From: Pseudomonadota bacterium
Lineage (GTDB): Bacteria > Pseudomonadota > Gammaproteobacteria > Acidiferrobacterales > Acidiferrobacteraceae
DNA: 11,762 nucleotides
Direction of reading: 5' to 3'
NCBI GenBank assembly: GCA_021795255.1
Contig: JAJYPQ010000087.1
Location: forward strand, 1-11,762
A program made the position numbers and the translations under genes. Positions 6,450-11,342 of the stretch are shown here, one piece after another. The notes under the pieces were generated by a model. It had not been told where the DNA came from. It saw only the letters and a list, made by a program, of their open reading frames with translations, and did no database searches. Numbering within the stretch: position 1 is the stretch's first letter; each line of letters begins with the position of its first letter.

Positions 6450-6475
6450 CCCATAGGGGAGTGGACCCCTATGGG
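6450..6475. other. Perfect 10-bp hairpin in the antirepressor leader
   Basis: CCCATAGGGG (6450-6459) pairs with CCCCTATGGG (6466-6475), loop of 6. It lies just upstream of the RBS hairpin. No T run follows on the minus strand. A further short stem (CGCCCG/CGGGCG near 6490-6503) lies upstream, so the whole leader is structured. Confidence 0.65.
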
Positions 6476-6561
6476 TAGATGTGCCGACGCCCGAACGGGC
6501 GCGCGGCAACTGATATTATTGAGCGGGTAACGCGCGGGCGCGCGCTGCCCCGTTGTGTTGC

Positions 6562-6831
6562 TTAATGGAAGAGGCCGACCGCCTTCAAGACGTGCACAGC
6601 CAAGGGGCTGGTCATGGCGACCAGACCCGTCAGAACCATAAGCCAGGTTTTCAGGCCATTGATTTTGGCGTCCAGGGCGACGATATCGTCATGGGTCGCG
6701 ACACCTTGTGTCATGGCCACTACGAGTCCATCGCTCAAGGCTTCAGCTTGAGTCTCGGAAAAGCCCGCGTTTTTCAGCGTGCGGACGTACGCGTGCGTGT
6801 CGAACGTAATCTTCACGGCTGCGGTACTCAT
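6562..6831 (-). CDS. DUF1640 (CCDC90-like) small membrane protein, 89 aa
   Basis: Begins MSTAAVKITFDTHAYVRTLK. Residues 1-40 (TFDTHAYVRTLKNAGFSETQ, AEALSDGLVVA) are typical of bacterial DUF1640/CCDC90-like proteins, which carry an N-terminal conserved segment, a coiled coil and a C-terminal membrane helix. Here the coiled coil is short (HDDIVALDAKINGLKT), and the membrane segment (WLMVLTGLVAMTSPLAVHVL) follows at about residues 62-82. The protein is therefore probably an inner-membrane-anchored oligomer of unknown function. ATG at 6831 is preceded by GGAGGA; the longer frame from 6933 would translate leader copy C. It has its own promoter and structured leader. Confidence 0.75.
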   Translation of the reverse strand: MSTAAVKITFDTHAYVRTLKNAGFSETQAEALSDGLVVAMTQGVATHDDIVALDAKINGLKTWLMVLTGLVAMTSPLAVHVLKAVGLFH

Positions 6832-6834
6832 GTT

Positions 6835-6857
6835 TCCTCCGAAAAACGACCGGAGGA
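6835..6857 (-). promoter_or_regulatory. Hairpin covering the DUF1640 gene ribosome-binding site
   Basis: On the minus strand TCCTCCG (6857-6851) pairs perfectly with CGGAGGA (6841-6835), which is the ribosome-binding site, around a nine-base loop. The ATG is three bases further on. This is the same arrangement as before the antirepressor, with unrelated sequence. Confidence 0.6.
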
Positions 6858-6861
6858 CTGG

Positions 6862-6887
6862 CCCGCCGGGACAGTGCCCCGGTCGGG
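6862..6887. other. GC hairpin in the DUF1640 gene leader
   Basis: CCCG-CCGGG (6862-6870) pairs with CCCGG-T-CGGG (6878-6887), loop of 7, one bulged T. It lies between copy C and the RBS hairpin, in the position taken by 3383-3400 and 4108-4137 in other leaders. Confidence 0.55.
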
Positions 6888-6897
6888 TGAATTTTAT

Positions 6898-6950
6898 GCT
6901 GTTCTTAAACACGCTCAGCTGGCGCGAAGGCACGAGGCCTTGGTAACAGC
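6898..6950 (-). repeat. Leader repeat element, copy C
   Basis: The core reads GCTGTTCTTA, AACACG, CTCAGCTGGCGCG on the plus strand. GCTGTT (6898-6903) pairs with AACAGC (6945-6950), closing the element. AAGGC (6927-6931) pairs with GCCTT (6937-6941) inside. It starts within a few bases of the -10 box at 6954, so it would form the 5' end of the DUF1640 transcript. This copy gives the clearest three-stem model. Confidence 0.7.
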
Positions 6951-6953
6951 TTC

Positions 6954-6982
6954 AGTATAGATCGGAAGAATGGGTATGCCAA
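6954..6982 (-). promoter_or_regulatory. Sigma-70-like promoter reading into copy C and the DUF1640 gene
   Basis: On the minus strand TTGGCA (6982-6977), 17 bases, then TATACT (6959-6954). Both boxes and the spacing are near consensus. The spacer shares TCCGATCTA with the promoter before copy D. It diverges from the plus promoter at 7016. Confidence 0.75.
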
Positions 6983-7015
6983 TACTGATGCTTATGACGC
7001 CCATGTCGGGCCGAC

Positions 7016-7042
7016 TTGCATTTTTCTCGACGCTGATACAAT
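7016..7042 (+). promoter_or_regulatory. Candidate promoter for the 184-aa gene
   Basis: TTGCAT (7016-7021), 15 bases, then TACAAT (7037-7042). The expected start site is near 7049, about 40 bases before the ATG at 7089. Its layout matches the candidates at 3523 and 10653. Confidence 0.55.
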
Positions 7043-7088
7043 GGCAACATGACGATTATTCTAGCCGTTTCTTGGGTGAGGGCCTGGC

Positions 7089-7643
7089 ATGCACTTACGG
7101 ATTTGGGGTTTGGGCTTCTTCTTTGATGGCAAAGACACGGAAAACGGTCCGCTGACGAGCATTTCCGTCGAAGGGACCGTGTTGGAGGCGCCAGACGAGG
7201 ACACGCAACAGGCCTGGAATAAGGAGGTTTTTGAGGCTTTCGAGGCGATTGTTGACGGTGTTTTTTTGCGGTACGCCCAAACACAAGGGGCCAGCGAGAT
7301 CATGGTTCTGGATCACGGCAAGAAGGACAGCGATTTCTGCGATGGGCCGGACGGTCGGGTCGCCACATTTACTTACCGAGGCCAGGTCGCGCCCGGTCCT
7401 TGCGGCCAGGCGACCGCAGTATTGACGCTGACGTTGACGCGTTTTTCGCGGCGCGCACTGCGCTCTCTTGGTGTTCGCCTCTACGCCTTTGGGGCGAGTG
7501 TCTCCAATGAGCGCCTGCTCGAACAGATTATCGGCCAGCCCGATCTTGCCTGGAGTGAAGATGCGCAAGGCGCGCTGGCGCGACTGCAGGCCCTGCGAGA
7601 AGGCGGTACGGTTGGGCGCGAGGGATTCTTCCGGCCTCTATAG
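7089..7643 (+). CDS. Unknown 184-aa protein, paralogue of the 7995 gene, probably frameshifted at its C-terminus
   Basis: Begins MHLRIWGLGFFFDGKDTENG. It is related to the 205-aa product at 7995-8612. The C-terminal segments align (LLEQIIGQPDLAWSEDAQGA, then LARLQALREGG, against LLDAILADPDFTRSAQAQEA, then LTRITALRAGQ), and the middle aligns more weakly (a helix ending in F-xx-AQ, then KK and a Y-R/K-G strand). The frame stops at 7643. The +1 frame continues to 7674 and ends SNSDASS, the same ending as the paralogue (SSDSDASS), with 13 identical bases (ATTCCGACGCCTC). A one-base change between about 7600 and 7640 probably truncated and altered the tail. The ribosome-binding site is modest (GTGAGG upstream). 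Function unknown. Confidence 0.7.
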   Translation: MHLRIWGLGFFFDGKDTENGPLTSISVEGTVLEAPDEDTQQAWNKEVFEAFEAIVDGVFLRYAQTQGASEIMVLDHGKKDSDFCDGPDGRVATFTYRGQVAPGPCGQATAVLTLTLTRFSRRALRSLGVRLYAFGASVSNERLLEQIIGQPDLAWSEDAQGALARLQALREGGTVGREGFFRPL

Positions 7644-7683
7644 CAACTTGTCGAATTCCGACGCCTCATCTTGATTTCCGCCC

Positions 7684-7718
7684 TGGCGCGAAGGCGCGAG
7701 GCCTTGCCAACGAGTTCA
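7684..7718 (-). repeat. Degenerate leader repeat element (relic E)
   Basis: Matches copy C over its hairpin half: CTGGCGCGAAGGC, GAGGCCTTG, then TTCAGTAT just beyond, including the AAGGC/GCCTT stem. The AGCTG half and the GCTGTT arm are missing, and the sequence changes abruptly to CGCCCT at 7681-7684. On the minus strand it overlaps the stop of hicB. No -35 box is present. Confidence 0.5.
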
Positions 7719-7943
7719 GTATGGGGCGCGCGGCACAGGGATTTGGCGCCCGAGATCCCGGGCGGTCTCCAGCCATTCGGCGATCACCCGTTCGGCCTGC
7801 GCCGCCGCTTCCTGATAAGTGCTGCCGTCCGCCATACATCCAGGCAGTTCCGGCACTTCCACCAGAAAGGCCTGATCCGCTTCGCTCCAGGATACGACGA
7901 GCTCGTACGGTGCCAGGAGGTCTCTCCTTCCCGAATAGGGCAT
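7716..7943 (-). CDS. hicB: HicB-family antitoxin, orphan
   Basis: 75 aa. From about residue 12, YELVVSWSEADQAFLVEVPE, LPGCMADGSTYQEAAAQAER, VIAEWLETARDLGRQIP is a clear HicB-like (UPF0150) domain: a partially degraded RNase-H-like fold that normally binds and neutralises the mRNA-cleaving toxin HicA. There is no C-terminal DNA-binding domain. No hicA-like frame is visible on either side, so it is orphan or acts on a toxin elsewhere. The ATG at 7943 is the first usable start but lacks a good ribosome-binding site. GGAAGGAGAG lies inside the frame, so a start at a non-ATG codon a few residues later (before APYELVV) is possible. A palindrome at 7956-7970 separates it from the divergent 205-aa gene. 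Confidence 0.85.
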   Translation of the reverse strand: MPYSGRRDLLAPYELVVSWSEADQAFLVEVPELPGCMADGSTYQEAAAQAERVIAEWLETARDLGRQIPVPRAPY

Positions 7944-7955
7944 TCTGGACACGCG

Positions 7956-7970
7956 CTGATAGTCTATCAG
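7956..7970. promoter_or_regulatory. Palindromic operator candidate between hicB and the 205-aa gene
   Basis: CTGATAG-T-CTATCAG is a perfect 7-bp inverted repeat with a single central base. It is 13 bases before the hicB start and 25 bases before the GTG of the divergent gene. A dimeric repressor bound here could control both. Confidence 0.55.
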
Positions 7971-7994
7971 GATGCCCAATCCGGAGGATATGCC

Positions 7995-8612
7995 GTGCCT
8001 ATTTTGCAATACATCAATTACACATTTAAACGTGACGGCCAGAAAGAGGTGTTCGATGACTTCACGATCAAGGCGAGTCCCGAGGCAGGGGGGCCTGCGA
8101 TGTTCCGCGACATCATGGAACATCTGGCGCATATCATCGAGTCCGTGATCTTCGAGGGTGCTCAGCTCCCGGCTCCGGAAGGATGCGTTTGTACCGTCAG
8201 CACACTCGTCAAGAAGCCCGTGTACAAAGAGGGATTCTCGGAGATTGATGGCGGATTCCAATATAAAGGCGAATATACCCTTTTCCCCGAAACCAAAACC
8301 GCGCAGCGCCTCTTGAACCCGCTAGCCAAGGTCGCAGGACGCGCGACAAGTTGGATGATTCATTTGAATGGCACGGTTCGTCGTTACAGCAGCGGCTCGG
8401 TCGACGCCGATGTCACCTTGTATATGTTCGCCGATCACACCATCAATCTGGCGCTCTTGGACGCGATTCTCGCGGACCCGGATTTCACGCGCTCGGCTCA
8501 GGCCCAGGAGGCGCTGACACGCATCACCGCCCTGCGTGCCGGACAGCGATCCGCCGACCCAAATGATTGGGTGGCGCTGCTGCGGTCTTCGGATTCCGAC
8601 GCCTCCTCGTAA
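7995..8612 (+). CDS. Unknown 205-aa protein, paralogue of the 7089 gene
   Basis: Starting at GTG 7995, which has GGAGGA six bases upstream, the product begins (M)PILQYINYTFKRDGQKEVFD. The longer in-frame start at 7671 would run opposite hicB and is rejected. A helix at about residues 32-52 (AMFRDIMEHLAHIIESVIFE) is followed by strands and a C-terminal helical pair (LLDAILADPDFTRSAQAQEA, then LTRITALRAG) shared with the 184-aa protein. It ends in RSSDSDASS. The protein is soluble, with no recognised catalytic motif. The two paralogues flank hicB and relic E, suggesting duplication followed by divergence. No function can be given. Confidence 0.75.
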   Translation: MPILQYINYTFKRDGQKEVFDDFTIKASPEAGGPAMFRDIMEHLAHIIESVIFEGAQLPAPEGCVCTVSTLVKKPVYKEGFSEIDGGFQYKGEYTLFPETKTAQRLLNPLAKVAGRATSWMIHLNGTVRRYSSGSVDADVTLYMFADHTINLALLDAILADPDFTRSAQAQEALTRITALRAGQRSADPNDWVALLRSSDSDASS

Positions 8613-8700
8613 ACGCGCCCTCCCAGAGCGCCCTATTCACGCCCCGCGCGCCCCCAGAGGCCGATACGCTGTGCAGACCATTCTCTCATAAGGATCGCAC

Positions 8701-9345
8701 ATGCCCGAAGGAAGCCCCCTGATCGTCGTCACCCGCCAAGGGACCATCCACACCCTTTTGGGGCCGGATGGTCCCATCCCCTACTCCGTCGTGGACGTGG
8801 CGGGCGGTGGGCTCGAGACCAGCCCCTATCGCATTCAGACCGTGATCCCGCGGCGTGCCTACGTGGTGCGCGGACCGCGCGACACGGGCGACCAAGAGGT
8901 ATCAGCCGACGACATCGCGGCCATCAAACGCTTTGCCTTACCGGGCGACATTCAGGTGAAGGATCGCGTATTGGTGCGCGACGCCGACAAGACTTGGCGC
9001 AAGGAGGAACACGAGGTCGTGGGCGTGGTGGATCACTTCGAGTACGTGCTGCGCAACGACGAGGGCGATACCTGCGCGGTGGTGCTGGATCACAACATCC
9101 TGGCAGTCGCACCGCCCAAGCCGGTCAAGAAACCCAAAAAGAAGGCGGAGGGCGCGGCGCCCGGCCGACGCGGGCGGCCGGCCGGGGCGGTCCAGGTGCC
9201 AGCAGCGCTGACTCCGGCGACAGCGCCGGAATCCCCGAACACTGCCGAGCGTCAGGAGGCGCAAACGGTCGAGCCGGCAACCGCACCCAGCCGCGGGGCC
9301 CTTACGGGTGGCGAGACCTCGCCTATTCACGATAGCGCTGATTAG
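8701..9345 (+). CDS. Unknown 214-aa protein with basic, Pro/Ala-rich C-terminal tail
   Basis: Begins MPEGSPLIVVTRQGTIHTLL. Residues 1-140 look like an all-beta or alpha/beta folded region with several Val-rich strands (YRIQTVIPRRAYVVRG; DRVLVRDADKTW; EVVGVVDHFEYVL; CAVVLDHNILAV). From about residue 140 the protein turns into a lysine/proline stretch (KPVKKPKKKAEG), then GRRGRPAG, which resembles an AT-hook core, then a long Pro/Ala/Thr/Glu-rich disordered tail. DNA binding by the tail is a guess from this composition. Start ATG at 8701 has AAGGAT upstream. The 88 bases before it (8613-8700) show nothing beyond this site. Confidence 0.75.
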   Translation: MPEGSPLIVVTRQGTIHTLLGPDGPIPYSVVDVAGGGLETSPYRIQTVIPRRAYVVRGPRDTGDQEVSADDIAAIKRFALPGDIQVKDRVLVRDADKTWRKEEHEVVGVVDHFEYVLRNDEGDTCAVVLDHNILAVAPPKPVKKPKKKAEGAAPGRRGRPAGAVQVPAALTPATAPESPNTAERQEAQTVEPATAPSRGALTGGETSPIHDSAD

Positions 9346-9373
9346 AGGAGGAGTGGGAGCGGGTGCTATCCCT

Positions 9374-9393
9374 CCCCGGCCCGACGGCCGGGG
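9374..9393. terminator. Perfect GC hairpin between the 214-aa and 315-aa genes
   Basis: CCCCGGCC (9374-9381) pairs with GGCCGGGG (9386-9393) around CGAC, followed only by TTT. It could be a weak terminator for the 214-aa gene or a structured leader for the 315-aa gene, whose ATG is 16 bases downstream. Confidence 0.5.
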
Positions 9394-9409
9394 TTTCCCG
9401 CGCAGACTG

Positions 9410-10357
9410 ATGGAAAAAACTGTTTATGATGACGAAAACGCCACGCTCTCCGCTTTAGTGGCAAAGGCCCAAACAGACGCGCCATTCACGCGTGCCGAGT
9501 TGCTCTATCTGGCCGAGAAGATTCAGTGCGGAATGGCGCAGTACCGGCGCTGGTATTCTCATGTCCGCAAATCCCTGATCGAAGCCAATCTGCGGGCATT
9601 CGGAGCCTTCATGGGACTTCGCGATGACCTTTACCCCGAAGATTGCTCGGAGGATACGCGCGACCAATACTATCATAGCAAGCTCAGGACTTCGGGCCGC
9701 GAAGGGTCATGGGCGGACCATGTGGAAGATGTACTCCAAGAAGTCTCGGGCAAGTACGTTGACGTCGAGCGCGCGGAATGGCTGCTGCGAAGCCTCGCGG
9801 TCGCCTTGCGCAACGAGCCTACAGTTCCCGAAGACCGACTCAATCAAGTGATGGCTCCCTACAAAACCTCTCTGGTACAAGCGGCCTTGCGTGTACAGTA
9901 CCTCAAGACCGCCCATCCGTTGCGTGTGATGCAGGAAGCGGAGGCGCAAAATATCCCCTATCCTCCGGTAAAGAGGGACGATATCGAGATCGCGCTATCC
10001 ATGTGCAATGGCGAGATGTTCGCGATCAGCATCATCCATTCGCACGATCTCGAGCTGTGGTGCCACAATCCCGCTGAGATCGACGATCTGGTTTTGTTGC
10101 TCGATGCCATGGAAGCGGAGCCTACCCTGGAAACGCGCGTGGCCGGGAAATGGGGCGCCACTGTGGTGGCAGACCCTCCGTGCAGCGTCAATATTTTTGG
10201 CGCCAACTGGTCCCTCTACATCAAAGTGCCGGGTTGCCGCATCCGGTTCAGTAAAGAACAGGTAGATACGTTACGCGCGGCTCTGCACACCGCGCTGGCC
10301 CGTCCAGAAGTGGCGGCCGTCATGACGGCGCAAACATTCAGGTACGGGGTTGTCTGA
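9410..10357 (+). CDS. Unknown 315-aa protein
   Basis: Begins MEKTVYDDENATLSALVAKA. I do not recognise it. Residues 1-60 are helical with FTRAELLYLAEKIQCGMAQY; residues about 60-170 are charged and mostly helical, with aromatic-rich patches (RRWYSHVRKS; DQYYHSK). The C-terminal half alternates strands and helices and includes VSVNIFGANWSLYIKV-like strands at about 261-274. No membrane segment. The GTG-initiated extension to 9308 overlaps the preceding gene and reads through the hairpin at 9374, so I prefer the ATG at 9410. No Shine-Dalgarno sequence is visible before either, which is unusual in this window. Its stop is 21 bases before the CRISPR-like repeats. Confidence 0.7.
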   Translation: MEKTVYDDENATLSALVAKAQTDAPFTRAELLYLAEKIQCGMAQYRRWYSHVRKSLIEANLRAFGAFMGLRDDLYPEDCSEDTRDQYYHSKLRTSGREGSWADHVEDVLQEVSGKYVDVERAEWLLRSLAVALRNEPTVPEDRLNQVMAPYKTSLVQAALRVQYLKTAHPLRVMQEAEAQNIPYPPVKRDDIEIALSMCNGEMFAISIIHSHDLELWCHNPAEIDDLVLLLDAMEAEPTLETRVAGKWGATVVADPPCSVNIFGANWSLYIKVPGCRIRFSKEQVDTLRAALHTALARPEVAAVMTAQTFRYGVV

Positions 10358-10378
10358 GCGATCTGTAGCGTCAACAAC

Positions 10379-10515
10379 GTGTGCCCCGCGCACGCGGGGA
10401 TGAGAGGGCCTACGAGGCGGCACTGAAGGCGCGTCCAGAGCGTGCCCCGCACGAGCGGGGATGAAAGATTGTGCATTACTTGGCAAACAAGCCCCGCGTA
10501 AGCGGGGATGATCCA
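10379..10515 (+). CRISPR. Degenerate three-repeat type I-E-like CRISPR remnant
   Basis: Three related 29-base units start at 10379, 10440 and 10487. Each has the arm CCCCGC, a variable centre (GCAC, ACGA or GTAA), then GCGGGGATGA, the pattern of type I-E repeats. The first interval is exactly 61 bases (29 plus 32), as in true I-E arrays; the second is only 47 (18-base spacer). The repeat ends differ from one another. No cas genes are in the window. It is most likely a decayed or orphan mini-array. Spacer 1 is 10408-10439. Confidence 0.6.
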
Positions 10516-10524
10516 ATCCTCCTT

Positions 10525-10546
10525 GGCCCCTTCGGGGGCCTTTTTT
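10525..10546 (+). terminator. Strong Rho-independent terminator
   Basis: GGCCCC (10525-10530), TTCG tetraloop, GGGGCC (10535-10540), then six T residues (10541-10546). It ends transcription of the 315-aa gene and the CRISPR-like repeats before the MazG-helicase operon. Confidence 0.9.
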
Positions 10547-10652
10547 CTATCCGAATCGTTCGTGGCCCATCACTCTTCCGACACCGCTTTTGATGATGGC
10601 GTTGCCCAATGTTCTGGCGCAATTCCGCCCTCTTTGTCCACCTATTCGCCGC

Positions 10653-10679
10653 TTGCATTTCCGTATATTCGGGGACAAT
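10653..10679 (+). promoter_or_regulatory. Candidate promoter for the MazG-like/helicase operon
   Basis: TTGCAT (10653-10658), 15 bases, then GACAAT (10674-10679). The start site would be near 10686, 20 bases before the ATG at 10706. It matches the candidates at 7016 and 3523 in motif and spacing. The stretch 10547-10652 shows no other gene or signal. Confidence 0.5.
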
Positions 10680-10705
10680 AGGGTTTTCGATGGAGGACAG
10701 GCTCG

Positions 10706-11022
10706 ATGAAAGCGGAACACTTTAATCAACTTTCGCCAAGCGAGGCCGAACGGCTCGCGATGCTGGCTGAGGGATGCGGCGAGGTGGTGCAGGCGATCGG
10801 TAAAATCTTGCGCCATGGATACGAAAGCACCCATCCTGATGGGGGTCCCACGAACCGCGCAACGCTAGAACGCGAATGTGGTGACGTCTATCATAGTATT
10901 TTCTCCTGATCGCGTACGGTGATATCGACGGCAATAGCATGTCGCAGCATGCCGATGATAAGGCTCGCAGCGAGAAGCCCTACCTACATCACCAGTGCCC
11001 ACCCGAAGCAGCAGGACTCTGA
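10706..11022 (+). pseudogene. MazG-like nucleotide pyrophosphohydrolase, frameshifted
   Basis: Reading from ATG 10706, LSPSEAERLAMLAEGCGEVV, QAIGKILRHGYEST, DGGPTNRATLERECGDVYH fits phage/plasmid MazG-like proteins, all-alpha NTP pyrophosphatases with metal-binding E-xx-E and E-xx-D pairs. EGCGE and ECGDV probably supply these. The frame then stops at 10909 (HSIFS). A second frame entered at about 10897 continues YFLLIAYGDIDGNSMSQ and later EKPYLHHQ, as expected for the rest of this family, and stops at 11022. A single missing base near 10895-10897 explains this. The stop of the second frame overlaps the next ATG (TGATG), which supports it as the original C-terminus. It is a broken gene or a sequencing error; the short form of 67 aa would lack the last helices. 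Confidence 0.75.
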
Positions 11023-11342
11023 TGCCTACCCTCATTAAAGGTCGCCACACCTTCACCATTCCCACGCCCGCGCCCACCCAACGCACCGTGTCCTTCGGTA
11101 TCTGGCCGGTCGTGGACGGCAAAACGGGGCCGAAGAAGGGTAAGTCCGTCGTCAGTATCCGGGCCCCACGCGATGCACTCGACGCCGCCCGATTGGTCGC
11201 CGAATACGTCCGCGATCAGCTGGATGCCGGGACGTACAAAGGCCACAAGCACATCGACCTCGAGACCGGCACAGGGCGGCGCCTGCTGATGGCCGCCCAA
11301 CACAAGGCCGGGGTGGTGTTTCCCGAGACGCAATTGGCGTGA
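11022..11342 (+). CDS. Unknown 106-aa protein in the helicase operon
   Basis: Begins MPTLIKGRHTFTIPTPAPTQ. I do not recognise it. Residues 1-50 look like short strands with a Lys/Gly-rich turn (GKTGPKKGKSVV). A helix follows (APRDALDAARLVAEYVRDQL), then a short glycine-containing region and a final helix (RRLLMAAQHKAGVV). The product is basic and soluble. ATG at 11022 overlaps the stop of the restored MazG-like frame (TGATG), and its TGA overlaps the GTG of the helicase gene (GTGA). It is thus translationally coupled on both sides. A role with the helicase in nucleic-acid metabolism is an inference from position only. Confidence 0.8.
   Translation: MPTLIKGRHTFTIPTPAPTQRTVSFGIWPVVDGKTGPKKGKSVVSIRAPRDALDAARLVAEYVRDQLDAGTYKGHKHIDLETGTGRRLLMAAQHKAGVVFPETQLA

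Noticed and set aside
6959..6969. AGATCGGAAGA matches the start of a common sequencing-adapter sequence.
   Set aside because: AGATCGGA also occurs in the homologous promoter before copy D (from 4307), and flanking sequence is normal, so it is natural sequence and not adapter contamination.
7049..7126. Short frame of 25 codons starting just after the promoter at 7016, overlapping the 184-aa gene.
   Set aside because: It lacks a ribosome-binding site and begins at the expected transcription start; a leader peptide cannot be shown.
9374..9410. The hairpin before the 315-aa gene could be an IS200/IS605 end.
   Set aside because: No transposase or TnpB frame and no second end are visible; a weak terminator or leader hairpin explains it.
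10271..10516. Minus-strand frame rich in Arg, Pro and Gly across the repeats.
   Set aside because: It is the usual false translation of type I-E CRISPR repeats, not a protein gene.
10889..10909. Programmed -1 frameshifting to restore the MazG-like protein.
   Set aside because: The codons AGT ATT TTC do not form a standard X XXY YYZ slippery site, and no following stem is obvious; a simple indel is more likely.
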